Of a stretch of DNA of 64,000 nucleotides, positions 53,000 to 62,148 are shown one piece after another. The stretch is taken from the NCBI GenBank assembly GCA_024703855.1, contig CP087965.1:2224001-2288000 (forward strand). Reading direction: 5' to 3'. Below the pieces are notes generated by a model that did not search any database, was not told the DNA's origin, and was given only the letters and a program-made list of their open reading frames with translations. The position numbers and the translations under genes were made by a program. This stretch comes from Polaromonas sp. P2-4. GTDB lineage: Bacteria; Pseudomonadota; Gammaproteobacteria; Burkholderiales; Burkholderiaceae_C. The first letter of the stretch is position 1, and the number at the start of each line of letters is the position of its first letter.

Positions 53000-53977
53000 A
53001 TGATTAACTGGGAAGCCCACGCCTGCCTGCCCCTGCACCCGCAGGCTGATTTTTCGCCGCTGGACAGCCTGCGCGCCGCCGGTGTGAACTACGTGTCCAT
53101 CAATGTCGGCATGGACATGAACCCGGTATCCCAGGTTTTGTCAGTGATCGCGGCCTTTCGCGCCAACATCGTGGAACAGCCTGAGCGCTTCAAACTCGTG
53201 TCCTGCGTCGCTGAGATTCAGGAGGCCGCCGCCGCCGGCGTGCTGGCCGTGGGCTTCGACCTCGAAGGCGCGATGCCGTTGCTGGAACAGCCCGACATGG
53301 TGGCGCTGTACCGCGACCTCGGCGTGCGCCAGATCCACTTTGCCTACAACCGCAACAACAGCGTGGCCGACGGCTGCCATGACGTGGAGCGCGGCCTCAC
53401 GCCGCTGGGGCGGCGCATGGTGGAGGCCGTTAACGATGCCGGTCTGCTGATGGACTGCTCGCACACCGGCAGGCGCTGCAGCCTGGACATCATGGCCGCC
53501 TCGGCCAAACCCGTGATCTTCAGCCACGCCAACCCGCTGGCGCTGGTTGAACACGGCCGCAACATCACCGACGAGCAGATTCGCGCCTGCGCCGCCACCG
53601 GCGGTGTGGTCTGCGTGTCCGGTGTGTCGGCCTTTCTCGGCACGCGCACACCTGACGCAGACGATGTCGCACGGCACGCGGCCTACGTGGCCGAACTGGT
53701 GGGCACCCGGCATGTGGGCATCGGGCTGGACATCAGTTTTCGCCAGGATGAACTCAACGACAACCCGCCGGGCGATTACGACCCGGTGTACTGGTGGCCC
53801 AAGGCGGCAGGCTACGACCGTTCCGTTGCGCGCATGACTTACACGCCCGTGGAAACCTGGCGACTTCTTTCGCAGGCATTGCAAAAGGTCGGCATGAGCG
53901 CGGCCGAAGCGGCATCGGTCATGGGCGGCAATATGCTGCGCGTGGCGGGGCAAGTCTGGCAGCGGCCCCTCGCTTAA
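53000..53977 (+). CDS. Membrane dipeptidase-like protein (peptidase family M19)
   Basis: M19 enzymes are zinc renal-dipeptidase-like hydrolases. The 325-residue protein is intact (MINWEAHACLPLHPQADFSP). Metal-site motifs seen are VGFDLEGAMP (bridging Glu), LLMDCSHTG (His), VIFSHANPLA (His) and HVGIGLDISF (Asp). The N-terminal HxD pair of typical members reads HAC, so one zinc ligand is replaced by Cys. No signal peptide is seen. The neighbours are unrelated genes. The substrate could be a dipeptide, a D-amino acid amide or a lactone. Confidence 0.85.
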   Translation: MINWEAHACLPLHPQADFSPLDSLRAAGVNYVSINVGMDMNPVSQVLSVIAAFRANIVEQPERFKLVSCVAEIQEAAAAGVLAVGFDLEGAMPLLEQPDMVALYRDLGVRQIHFAYNRNNSVADGCHDVERGLTPLGRRMVEAVNDAGLLMDCSHTGRRCSLDIMAASAKPVIFSHANPLALVEHGRNITDEQIRACAATGGVVCVSGVSAFLGTRTPDADDVARHAAYVAELVGTRHVGIGLDISFRQDELNDNPPGDYDPVYWWPKAAGYDRSVARMTYTPVETWRLLSQALQKVGMSAAEAASVMGGNMLRVAGQVWQRPLA

Positions 53978-54049
53978 AAAGCGCTGCGGGCCTGATCTTC
54001 AAAACACTTTCGAGCCTTTCAAGGATCCGGCCAGCGTACACAGTACATC

Positions 54050-54075
54050 ATCAGCTATTAATTTGACAGCGAATC
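54050..54075 (+). repeat. Comamonadaceae-type intergenic repeat, copy R6 (partial)
   Basis: Only the second half is present, as CATCAGCTATTAATTTGACA and GCGAATC. It lies between the dipeptidase-like gene and the convergent MerR gene. Confidence 0.6.
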
Positions 54076-54114
54076 AATTCCCTAACTCCATAACGCCCTA
54101 ATTCCCTGAGCGCC

Positions 54115-54465
54115 TCAGCTCATCAGCGGACAGGCCTGCCCCACGCGGGTGGCCAGGTCTTCGCGCAGGGTTTGCAGCGCCGCGATGCGCGCATCTATGT
54201 CCTTGAGTTTTTCGCCCAGCAGGGCCATCACGGCCGGCCCGGGATCGGCGGCTTCCCACAGCGGCGGCAGATTGCGGCCAATCTCGGCCAGCGTGAAGCC
54301 CAGTTGCTGCGCCGTGCGGATGTAGCTCAGCAGCATCACCGCTTCGGCCGGGTAAACGCGGTAGCCATTGGCCAGCCGGAGCGAGCGCAGCAGGCCCTGC
54401 TGCTCGTAAAAGCGCAAGGCGTCTCTGCTCAGGCCCGCAGCCTGGGCCAACTCTCCAATCAGCAT
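54115..54465 (-). CDS. MerR-family transcriptional regulator
   Basis: A 116-residue intact protein starts MLIGELAQAAGLSRDALRFY, the classic MerR HTH, followed by YEQQGLL and NGYRVYPAEAV. A dimerisation coiled coil (LKDIDARIAALQTLREDLAT) follows. The C-terminus has a single Cys (QACPLMS) rather than the multi-Cys metal-binding loop of CueR/ZntR, so the effector is not evident. It is divergent from a small membrane-protein gene, with a MerR-type promoter between them. Confidence 0.9.
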   Translation of the reverse strand: MLIGELAQAAGLSRDALRFYEQQGLLRSLRLANGYRVYPAEAVMLLSYIRTAQQLGFTLAEIGRNLPPLWEAADPGPAVMALLGEKLKDIDARIAALQTLREDLATRVGQACPLMS

Positions 54466-54490
54466 GCGGACTCACCTTTGAAAAAAAATG

Positions 54491-54523
54491 CTTGACCTTG
54501 GACTGTACTTCAGGCTTTAGCCT
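54491..54523 (+). promoter_or_regulatory. MerR-type promoter/operator
   Basis: TTGACC (-35, 54492-54497) is followed by the dyad CCTTGGACTGTACTTCAGG and a -10 like TAGCCT (54518-54523), giving an elongated spacer of about 20 bases. MerR regulators act on such spacers. It points towards the membrane-protein gene at 54561. Confidence 0.6.
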
Positions 54524-54560
54524 GCGGGCTCCCTGATTTTTCACCCCTTATGGAGTCTTC

Positions 54561-54968
54561 ATGCTGAACCCAAGCTCGTTTCTCAAAATTGTCCGCGCCA
54601 GCGCCTGGTACGACCTGTTGGTGACCTGGCCATTTGCCACGCCCTGGACCTTTGCCTGGCTCTACGGCACGCTGGCCACACTGACCACCACGCTGGGTTT
54701 GCCGGGCCAGCTCGGCACGCTGGACACCACCCATTTTCTGCTGGCCAGCCTGCTGGGTTCGGTGGTGGTGGTGTGGTCGCTGGCGCGGCTGCTGCAACCG
54801 TCCATCAGGCTCGGCCGGCTCGATGCCGTGGCGCGCGTGCTGTTTGCGGTCTGGCAAATCGTGGCGGTTGCCTCGGGTGCCAGCGCCATCATTTTGCTGT
54901 TCACGCTGTTTGAGGTGATCTTCGGGGTGTTGCAGTGGCTGCCAGTGTCGCCCGCAGCCAAAGCCTAA
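54561..54968 (+). CDS. Small integral membrane protein, MerR-controlled
   Basis: A 135-residue protein with about four membrane helices: WYDLLVTWPFATPWTFAWLY, a central loop, FLLASLLGSVVVVWSLARLL, and VLFAVWQIVAVASGASAIIL with IFGVLQWLP. I do not recognise a named family. It is divergent from a MerR gene and likely induced by it. A role in envelope stress or efflux is conceivable but unsupported. Confidence 0.75.
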   Translation: MLNPSSFLKIVRASAWYDLLVTWPFATPWTFAWLYGTLATLTTTLGLPGQLGTLDTTHFLLASLLGSVVVVWSLARLLQPSIRLGRLDAVARVLFAVWQIVAVASGASAIILLFTLFEVIFGVLQWLPVSPAAKA

Positions 54969-54985
54969 CGTCTACAGCACGGATA

Positions 54986-55465
54986 ATGGCGGACAAACAT
55001 CTTCAGGCGATCCCCATGTCCTCCATCACCCTGCGTTTTCTGGCTGAACCGAGCACCGTCAACTTTGGCGGCAAAGTCCATGGCGGCACCGTCATGAAAT
55101 GGATAGACGAAGCCGGTTACGCCTGCGCCACCAGCTGGGCCAAGCTGTACTGCGTCACCGTTTCGGTGGGCAGCATCCGCTTTCAGCGCCCCATCATGAT
55201 CGGTGACCTGGTGGAAGTGGAAGCGCGGCTGGCCTATACCGGCCGCACCAGCATGAACATCTCGGTGGAAGTGCGCGCCGGCGACATAAAGACCGGCCGG
55301 ATGGAAGTCATCACCGAATGTCTGGTGGTCTTTGTGGCGGTGGATCCGGCCGGGCAAACCATTCCCGTAGAGGCCTGGATGCCCGAAACACCCGGCGACA
55401 TCGCACTGGCGCAACGCGTCAAGGCCCACCTGGATGCCGCCCGCGCCACGCAACTCAGCGCTTAA
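54986..55465 (+). CDS. Acyl-CoA thioesterase (hotdog fold)
   Basis: This is a cytosolic acyl-CoA hydrolase of the YciA/ACOT type. It starts MADKHLQAIPMSSITLRFLA at ATG 54986; ATG 55016 is an alternative. The hotdog motif is NFGGKVHGGTVMKWIDEAGY with the catalytic Asp, followed by VTVSVGSIRFQRPIMIGDLV and the strand GRTSMNISVEVRAGDIKTG. It is about 159 residues and intact. Its TAA stop overlaps the ATG of the next gene (TAATG), so the two are translationally coupled. Confidence 0.9.
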   Translation: MADKHLQAIPMSSITLRFLAEPSTVNFGGKVHGGTVMKWIDEAGYACATSWAKLYCVTVSVGSIRFQRPIMIGDLVEVEARLAYTGRTSMNISVEVRAGDIKTGRMEVITECLVVFVAVDPAGQTIPVEAWMPETPGDIALAQRVKAHLDAARATQLSA

Positions 55466-56386
55466 TGCGAAGCCCTGCCCTGACGGGCCGCGATCTGGCG
55501 GCCGTTTTGACGGTGGTGATGCTGTGGGGCGTGAATTTCGTCGTGATGAAATTTGCCCTGCGCGACTTCACGCCGTTTCAGCTGGGCGCGGCCCGCTATG
55601 TGTTTGCGGTGCTGCCGCTGGTGCTGTTCATCCGGCCGCCCAATGTCCCCTGGAAATGGGTGCTGCTGTATGGCGTTTTCCAGGGTGTCGGGCAGTTCGG
55701 CATTTTGTTCATCGCGTTGAAGGTTGGCATGACGGCCGCGCTGGCGTCGGTGATTTTGCAGACCCAGGTTTTCTGGACCGCATTGTTCGGTTTTGTGCTG
55801 CTGCATGAGCGCGCCAGCCGGCCGCTGCAGGCTGGCCTGGTGCTCGCCGCGCTGGGCCTGTCGTGCTTTGCCCTCAACTATGTGAACCCCGGCGCGGCCG
55901 GCGCCAGCGCCACCACCTTGCTGGGCTTCTTGCTCACGCTGTGCGCGGCGGCCATGTGGGCCATGTCCAACATCGTGGTCAGGCGCGTGCAGCAGGTTGC
56001 CACGGACTATTCGCCGGTGGCCTTTGTGGTCTGGAGCAGCCTGGTCGCGGTGCTGCCCTTTGCCGCACTGTCTTATATTTTCGACCCCCGAGGCCGTGCG
56101 CTGGCAGTGGATCGAGGCCCGCTGGTCCAGCTGGCTGGCCGTGGCCTACCTGGGCTGGGTCGCCACCATCGTGGGCTACAGCCTGTGGACAGGTTTGCTC
56201 AAACGCCACCCGGCCAACCGCGTGGCGCCGTTCAGCCTGGGCGTGCCCATTGTCGGCCTGGCCACCGGCATGCTGGTGCTGGGCGAAGTCATCACGCCCT
56301 GGCAGTGGGCCGGCATTGCGCTGGTGGTGGCCGCGCTGGGCTGCGTGATGTTGGGAAAGCTCTTCACAACCCCTCGCGGTCCGTGA
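55465..56386 (+). CDS. EamA/DMT-family transporter (one frame break)
   Basis: A ten-helix drug/metabolite transporter made of two EamA repeats. It starts MRSPALTGRDLAAVLTVVML, then LWGVNFVVMKFALRDFTPFQ (YdcZ/EamA signature), GILFIALKVGMTAALASVIL and QTQVFWTALFGFVLLHE. One extra C at about 56089 breaks the frame in the middle. The second repeat ends LVLGEVITPWQWAGIALVVA. Restored length is about 307 residues. Amino-acid or metabolite export is typical of the family; the substrate is unknown. Confidence 0.9.
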
Positions 56387-56408
56387 TCGCACGGATTCGG
56401 GCGGTCTG

Positions 56409-56461
56409 CTGCGTTGTATTTTTTTGCCAATAGCGGGCTATTGGCTGCAAAACACGCCTTG
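56409..56461 (-). repeat. Hairpin repeat E3 (AAGGCG...AACGCAG family)
   Basis: Read on the minus strand it is CAAGGCG (56455-56461), 9 bases, the palindrome GCCAATAGCCCGCTATTGGC (56426-56445), 10 bases, then AACGCAG (56409-56415). The flanks TCGGGATGGGCT and CGCCCGAAT also resemble those of the copy inside the fold-back element at 27913-28186. Confidence 0.65.
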
Positions 56462-56527
56462 TAGCCCATCCCGACCCGCACGCCACGAACTCGCGCGGAG
56501 TTGCGCAGAGCTTTCCTAGCGGGCTGA

Positions 56528-57454
56528 TCAGGCGGCGCTGACTGCGCGCACAGCATCAGCGCCGTGGGCTGCGCCGCCGAACCAGGCGGCCAGCAGGTCC
56601 AGCGCATGGCGCACCTTGGCGGGCTGCTCGCCGCGCCGCGGCGTCACCGCATACACAGGCAGATCGGCCAGCTGCCAGCCGGACAGCACCGGCAGCAGGC
56701 GGCCGTCGGCCAGCGCCTGGCGGTCGTCTTCGCTCACGCCCAGGCTGATGCCCCAGCCCGCCACGCACAGCGCATGCAGCGCGGTCACCTGCGAGGCCTG
56801 CACCCGCCCCTCCAGCCGCAAGGTTTCGCGCTCGCCGTTCGGGCCTTGCAGCTCCAGCATTTCAACACTGCCGCTTCTCGGTTTGCTGCCCAGCCAGTCG
56901 TGCTGCAACAGGTCTTGCGGTTGCGCGGGCCAGCCGCGCTCGGCCAGGTAGGCAGGTGCGGCGCACAACTGCCGCGTCATGCGGCCCAGCTTGCGCGCCA
57001 CCAGCGCCGAATCGGCCAGCGTACCGACGCGCAGCGCAATATCGACACGCGCCTCAATCAAATCAATCACCGCGTCATCCAGCAGCAGCTGCAGCCTCAG
57101 CCTGGGATAAGAACGCAGCGGTGCCAGCGCGGTGGCCAGCAAGCCGCCAAAGCCGGCGGGTGCGGCCAGCCGCAGCTCGCCCTCGGGCTCATCACGCAAG
57201 CGTGCCAGGGCCTGCTCGGCCGAGCGCGCCGCCGCCACCATGGCGGCGCAGCCCACGTGGTAGCGCTCGCCGGCTTCAGTCAGTGTCAGGCGCCGGGTGG
57301 AGCGGTGCAGCAGGGCCAGCCCCAGCGCCTGCTCCAGCTGGCGCAAGTGCTGGCTGACGGCCGAGGGCGTCATGCCCAGCTGCCGCGCCGCCGCGGTCAA
57401 AGAGCCGGCCGCCACGACTTCGGCAAAAATCGCCATGCGCTTGAATTGATCCAT
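56528..57454 (-). CDS. LysR-family transcriptional regulator
   Basis: A 308-residue intact LysR protein (MDQFKRMAIFAEVVAAGSLT). The HTH is AARQLGMTPSAVSQHLRQLE. The effector domain includes GELRLAAPAGFGGLLATALA and LCVAGWGISLGVSEDDRQAL. It is divergent from the NmrA-like oxidoreductase gene, its probable target. The intergenic region contains the separated inverted repeat TACTTCACA...TGTGAAGTA. Confidence 0.92.
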   Translation of the reverse strand: MDQFKRMAIFAEVVAAGSLTAAARQLGMTPSAVSQHLRQLEQALGLALLHRSTRRLTLTEAGERYHVGCAAMVAAARSAEQALARLRDEPEGELRLAAPAGFGGLLATALAPLRSYPRLRLQLLLDDAVIDLIEARVDIALRVGTLADSALVARKLGRMTRQLCAAPAYLAERGWPAQPQDLLQHDWLGSKPRSGSVEMLELQGPNGERETLRLEGRVQASQVTALHALCVAGWGISLGVSEDDRQALADGRLLPVLSGWQLADLPVYAVTPRRGEQPAKVRHALDLLAAWFGGAAHGADAVRAVSAA

Positions 57455-57479
57455 AGGTTTGGCACTTATTAGTTAGCTG

Positions 57480-57530
57480 TACTTCACAGTGTTAGCCAAT
57501 TAAGCCATCTATTCAAGTTCTTGTGAAGTA
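57480..57530. promoter_or_regulatory. Separated inverted repeat in the LysR / NmrA-like intergenic region
   Basis: TACTTCACA (57480-57488) and TGTGAAGTA (57522-57530) are perfect inverted copies 33 bases apart between divergent genes. A third TACTTCA occurs at 57549-57555. They are likely operator half-sites for the adjacent LysR protein. Confidence 0.4.
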
Positions 57531-57578
57531 ATCAGACTAGAAGCTCTTCTACTTCATTTTCAATCTTCAGGAGTTTTT

Positions 57579-58223
57579 ATGAACATCGCACTGATTGGCG
57601 CCACCGGTTTTGTCGGCACACCCATCCTTTCCGAACTGCTCAGCCGTGGCCACAAAGTCACCGTGCTGGCCCGCACGCCGTCCAAACTGGCGCCGCAAAC
57701 CGGCCTGACCGTGGTGGCGGCCGATGCCCTGGATGCGAACCAGGTCGCCAAGGCCGTGGCCGGCCACGACGCAGTGATCAGCGCCTACAACCCGGGCTGG
57801 AGCGAGCCGAAAATCCATGACATGCACCTGCAAGCCAGCCAGGCCATCGTGAATGGCGTCAAACAGGCCGGCGTCAAGCGCCTGCTGGTGGTCGGCGGCG
57901 CCGGCAGCCTGTATGTCGCACCCGGCCTGCAGCTGGTCGACACGCCGGAGTTTCCGGCCCAGTACAAGCAGGGCGCGCTGGCGGCACGCGAGGCACTGAA
58001 CCGGCTCAAGGGGGAAACCACGCTGGACTGGAGTTTTGTCTCGCCTCCGATTGGCCTGGCACCGGGCGAGCGCACCGGCCACTACCGGTTAGGCGCGGAC
58101 GAGTTGCTGGCCGGTCAGGGCGAGCAGCCAGCCGGTATTTCAGTGCCCGATCTGGCCGTGGCCATCGTTGACGAAATCGAGCAGCCGCGCCATGTGCAGC
58201 GCCGCTTTACCGTCGCAAATTAA
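57579..58223 (+). CDS. NAD(P)-binding oxidoreductase, NmrA/atypical SDR family
   Basis: A 214-residue intact protein with an N-terminal Rossmann motif (MNIALIGATGFVGTPILSEL) and KVTVLARTPSKL. Conserved core elements are AVAGHDAVISAYNPGW, RLLVVGGAGSLYVAPGLQLV and LDWSFVSPPIGLAPGERTG. Such proteins (YhfK/NmrA-like) often respond to redox stress or act as quinone/NADPH reductases. It is controlled by a divergent LysR gene, and the LysR-plus-NmrA pair is common in proteobacteria. Confidence 0.9.
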   Translation: MNIALIGATGFVGTPILSELLSRGHKVTVLARTPSKLAPQTGLTVVAADALDANQVAKAVAGHDAVISAYNPGWSEPKIHDMHLQASQAIVNGVKQAGVKRLLVVGGAGSLYVAPGLQLVDTPEFPAQYKQGALAAREALNRLKGETTLDWSFVSPPIGLAPGERTGHYRLGADELLAGQGEQPAGISVPDLAVAIVDEIEQPRHVQRRFTVAN

Positions 58224-58230
58224 AGGGAAA

Positions 58231-58284
58231 GTGCTTGTAGCCCAATAAGGGCGGGCGCAGGCAGCTACTTAAACAATAGCAATT
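58231..58284 (+). repeat. Comamonadaceae-type intergenic repeat, copy R7
   Basis: A near-complete copy: GTGCTTGTAGCCC, AATAAGGGCGGGCGCAGGCA, GCTACTTAAACAATAGCAAT. It follows the NmrA-like gene. Confidence 0.8.
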
Positions 58285-58381
58285 GAGTTGCGGATGCGAG
58301 CCCTTGCAAACGGTCAGGCCGGGCGGCGCCCATGGGTTTGGCCGCCTCCGGCATACCGAAATTGATAGGCGTCTGCCTGAT

Positions 58382-59313
58382 TCAATACGGCAAGGCGGCT
58401 CGAAACCGCAGGTAGTCTTGCGCGCTCTGCTGTGGCCGCTCGATCATTGGCAAATGGCCGATGCCCGGCATGAGGACGACCTGCGAATTCGGCATCAGTT
58501 TGTGCAGGACGCCGGCGGTTGCGACATGGATCGCGCGGTCTTGTTCTCCCCACACAATCAAAGTCGATGTGGCCAGGCCGGTGACGCGCTTCGACGGAGT
58601 CGGCTGCCAGCTGTTTGAAGATGCGCGCCTCCAGGGCGAAGTTCTGTATGCGCTCCCTGCGCTATCACATTGAGCATGGGCCTGGGGATGAATGGCGGGT
58701 CGCTCATCACGAAGGCGAAGATGCCCGCGAATTCGTCTTCGCTCCTGGCCATTAGCGGGTTTTTCCCGGTCTGCCTGACGATCTTGCGCAGCTCGCTCTC
58801 AGGCGCCGACCACACACCGGCGGGATCCAGCAGCCAGAGACTCTTGACCTCTGCGGGGTGAAGCGCTGCGTAGGTCAACGCGATGTGGCCCCCCATCGAG
58901 CTGCCGCCGAGGTGCAGACTCTGGATGCCCAGCGCCTGCGCCAGGGCCCGCAGGCGCGCGGCCTGCGCGATCGGCGCGTAATCGGCTTGCTGCGGGTGCG
59001 CGGACTCGCCGAAGCCGATTTGGTCGGGCACGATCACGCGGAAATGCGGTGTCAGAAAGCGCGCCACGCGCGTGAAATTGTCCTTGTCGGCACCGAAGCC
59101 GTGCAGCAGCATCAAGGGCTCACCCTGGCCGCCCTCCAGATAGGCGTAATGCAAGCCACCGGGCAGGTCAATGTGCTTGCGCACCAGACCGGCACGCTGG
59201 CGTTCGAGATCGAGGGCAAGGCGCGTGGCGCTCTCCGGCGCCAGATAAACAAAGCCGATGGCCGCGATGACAAAGACAGCCAATGCGGCGGCTGCAAGCT
59301 TGACGATACGCAT
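58382..59313 (-). CDS. Alpha/beta hydrolase with N-terminal membrane anchor (one frame break)
   Basis: The start is ATG 59311-59313, with an N-terminal hydrophobic segment (LAAAALAVFVIAAIGFVYLA) that is probably a signal anchor. The fold shows PLMLLHGFGADKDNFTRVAR, the nucleophile elbow GGSSMGGHIALTYA and WLLDPAGVW. One extra G at about 58655 shifts the frame; the other frame then gives RIQNFALEARIFKQL, LIVWGEQDRAIHVATAG and GIGHLPMIERP with the catalytic His. Restored length is about 310 residues. It resembles lipase/LipG-type monoacylglycerol hydrolases of the periplasmic face. It is followed by a convergent gene. Confidence 0.88.
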
Positions 59314-59354
59314 GGTCTTTCCTGTCTACAGGTTGGGTTGAAGTTGAAGGTTGC

Positions 59355-60781
59355 TCAGTGCGAGGCATGTGGACACGACGCCGCCGCGCGAGCGGTAGGC
59401 GCGGTGTTGACAGACTGCAGCCGGCGCGGCACCAGCAGCAGCCGCATGCCGCCCGCGGGCCGCAGGGTGACGTTGAGGCTTGGCCGCGGTGGTGCGCTGT
59501 CCGGCGGCAGGCGCAGGTCAAAGCGCTGCAGCAGCATCGCGGCGATCAAGGTCATCTCCATCGTCGCGAAGCTGTTGCCGATGCACACGCGCGGCCCGAC
59601 GCCGAAGGGCAGGTAGGCACCGCGCGGGATATGCTCGGCGCGTTCCGGCGAGAAACGCTCCGGGTCGAAGCGCTCGGGGTCCTCAAACCAGCGCGCATCA
59701 TGGTGCATCACATAGGGCGTGATCAGCACCATCGCGCCCTTGGGCAAGGTCCAGGGCCCGATGCGCACCGCTTCCACCGCCTGGCGCGTGAACAGCGAAG
59801 CCGCCGGCGGGCGCAAACGCAGCGTTTCCCTGATCGTCTGCCCGAGGTAAGTGAGCCGCGCCAGGTCGGTGTACTCAGGCGCGCGGCCACCGAGCACCTC
59901 GTCCACCTCGCGCGTCGCGCTGCGCGATCTCCGGATGCGCCGCCATGGCCCAGCCCCACCACGTGAGCGCGGTGGCGGTGGTTTCATGGCCGGCCAGGAA
60001 CATCGTCATGCACTGGTCGCGGATCTCCTGTGCGCTGAGCCGGCCCTGGTCGCCTTCGTCATCGGCGGCTGCCATCAGCATCGCCAGCAGGTCGTGGTGT
60101 TCGCCGGGCGCGGCCTGCCGCTCGCGCACGAAGCGCCACACCAGCGTGTCCAGCGTTCGCAGGGCGCGGCGCGTTTCGGCCCGCCACGGCAGCGGCACCC
60201 ATTCGGGCACCGCGAACGGCAGGAACATCTCCTTCATCGCAGAGCGGCTCAGCACGCGCACGGCGTGGCTGGCCGCAGCGCCGTCCTGCGGCACCTGGCT
60301 GCTGAACATCGTGCGCATGATGACGTCCATCGTCAGCATCGTCATTGCCTGCTCATAGTCCAGCGGCTGCTCGCCACCCACCGGCAATGCATCGAGTGCG
60401 CCGGCCGCGGCAGCGACCATCTGCCGCGCATAGCCGTCGAAGCGCTTGGTGCCGAAGCCCGGCTGCAGCATGCGCCGCTGGCGCTGCCACACCGCGCCTT
60501 CCGTGATCAGCACGCTCTGGCCGTGCGCGCGCAAACACCTGCATGCCGCGTTCCCAGCGCACGAAGGACTTCGCCTTCTCGACCAGCACCTCGCGGACCA
60601 GGTCCGGATGCGCGAAGCAGTAGTCGCGGAACTGCCCGAGCCGCATGTACACCGCATCGCCGTACTGTCGGTGCAACTGCTGGTGGAAGCCGACGTAGTC
60701 CTTGAACATCCGGCCGGCCAGGCGCAGGCCGAAGAAGGGAGCCGGGGGGCCAGGAGGGCGGGTCTGGTTCATGGCTGTCAT
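59355..60781 (-). CDS. Cytochrome P450 (two frame breaks)
   Basis: A heme-thiolate monooxygenase. The start is ATG 60779-60781 (or 60770-60772), with a Pro-rich N-terminus (MNQTRPPGPPAPFFGLRLAG). Frame breaks at about 60533 and 59925 restore the I-helix oxygen-binding AGHETTATALTWW, the K-helix ETLR of the ExxR motif, and the heme loop FGVGPRVCIGNSFA with the proximal Cys. Restored length is about 476 residues. No ferredoxin or reductase gene is adjacent. Overall it resembles the CYP4/CYP102-like fatty acid or terpenoid hydroxylase type. The start overlaps the upstream small membrane-protein stop (ATGA). Confidence 0.9.
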
Positions 60782-61131
60782 GTTTTGGCGGCACCGGCCA
60801 GCAGTGCGAACGTCGGTGGCAGTATGAGCCAGAAGCCGGAACGCGGCATCAGTACCAAGCCGAAGGCCGTCAACAGCAGCATGCCGACACCCAGGAACGG
60901 CGGTGGGCGCAACCGCGCCTTCTCCAGCGTGTCCAGGGCCGCACCGACCAGCACCAACACCGGCCCGAACAGCAGGAACCAGGCCGCGTGTCCGCGCAAC
61001 ACCTGTCCGGCCACGGTACCAAAGAAGCCCGCGTCGGCGATGTCCAGCCATGCGGCACGGTGAAACACGAGGCTGAACGGCACGTGCAGGGCGCCCACGA
61101 CCATCAGCCAGCGGCCTATCCATCTTTTCAT
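60778..61131 (-). CDS. Small membrane protein (DUF6463-like) coupled to the P450
   Basis: A 117-residue protein from ATG 61129-61131 (MKRWIGRWLMVVGALHVPFS) with four hydrophobic helices, including GFFGTVAGQVLRGHAAWFLL and FLGVGMLLLTAFGLVLMPR. The TGA stop overlaps the P450 ATG by two bases, showing co-translation. I match it only to the family of small four-helix proteins of unknown function that I know as DUF6463. It may help membrane placement or substrate delivery for the P450; this is inference. Confidence 0.7.
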   Translation of the reverse strand: MKRWIGRWLMVVGALHVPFSLVFHRAAWLDIADAGFFGTVAGQVLRGHAAWFLLFGPVLVLVGAALDTLEKARLRPPPFLGVGMLLLTAFGLVLMPRSGFWLILPPTFALLAGAAKT

Positions 61132-61256
61132 CTCATTCCTTCGGTGATATGGCTGCATGGGTGCAGCGACACCGTCACTATGCACCGGGCCGCTAGTCGC
61201 GTCTTGAACGATTCCGGCATCGCGGCCGATCGACGATCGGCCATACACTCACGCCC

Positions 61257-62129
61257 ATGCCTGAACAACAGCACGGCTTCGCAGCCACGGCGCGGCTGAT
61301 CGCGCCATCGGTGGCGCTCGCCTCCTGCGTACGCGCCCATATCATTCGCGACACCACGGGCCGGCCGCTGCTACCGCCCGCACAGCGCATCAACCGCTTC
61401 CCGGCCAACCTGTTGTGCAGCATCAGCTGGTTCATCGAGGGGTCGTCGCAGATCGGCGAGCTCGCGGGCGACGCATCGCTGGCCGGGCAACCACTGCCGC
61501 GCGTGCTGCTGGGCGGGCCACAGACGCTGCCGTGCACCAGCTACAACCCGGGACCGGTGCACATCTTCATGGTGATGTTGTTCCCGCAGGCACTGCATGC
61601 GTTGACCGGCATCGACATGTCGCGCCACGTCAACCGCTTCGTGGCGCTGGACGCCGTGCTGGACGGCCCGTGGCAGGCACTGGCGCAGCAGGTCCTGGAC
61701 GCGCACGACGACGACGCCCGTGTGGCGCTGGTCGAGCAGTTCCTCGAACCCCAGTGGCGTGCCGCGCGTGCTGCCGGTGCCGCACCCGGCAATGCGCTGG
61801 GCGATTGGGTGAACGGTCTGGCCGGCCATGTGGCTGCGGCCGGCTGGGGCCGCAGTGCGCGCAACCTCGAGCGCCGCATCAAGGCCTGGGCCGGCCAGCC
61901 GCTGCGTCGGCTGCGCCGCATGAGCCGCGCTGAGCAGTCCTTTCTGGAGTCCCGCACGGCGAGGGAAGCGGGTACGGTCTCGTGGGCCGAGATGGCCGCG
62001 CGCGGCGGCTACGCCGACCAGGCGCACCTGTGCCGCGAGACCCGCGCGATCACCGGTCATACACCGACCGAGCTGGCGCGGCGGGCGATGGACGACGAAA
62101 GCTACTGGCTGTACCGGATCTGGGCCTAG
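61257..62129 (+). CDS. AraC-family transcriptional regulator
   Basis: A 290-residue intact protein. The N-terminal effector region begins MPEQQHGFAATARLIAPSVA and includes RFPANLLCSISWFIEGSSQ. The C-terminal double HTH has AGWGRSARNLERRIKAWAGQ, MSRAEQSFLESRTAREAG and YADQAHLCRETRAITGHTPT, the AraC family signature. It is divergent from the membrane-protein/P450 operon (125 bases apart) and is the likely regulator. Confidence 0.9.
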   Translation: MPEQQHGFAATARLIAPSVALASCVRAHIIRDTTGRPLLPPAQRINRFPANLLCSISWFIEGSSQIGELAGDASLAGQPLPRVLLGGPQTLPCTSYNPGPVHIFMVMLFPQALHALTGIDMSRHVNRFVALDAVLDGPWQALAQQVLDAHDDDARVALVEQFLEPQWRAARAAGAAPGNALGDWVNGLAGHVAAAGWGRSARNLERRIKAWAGQPLRRLRRMSRAEQSFLESRTAREAGTVSWAEMAARGGYADQAHLCRETRAITGHTPTELARRAMDDESYWLYRIWA

Positions 62130-62148
62130 CATTAAGGCCAAATCGACC

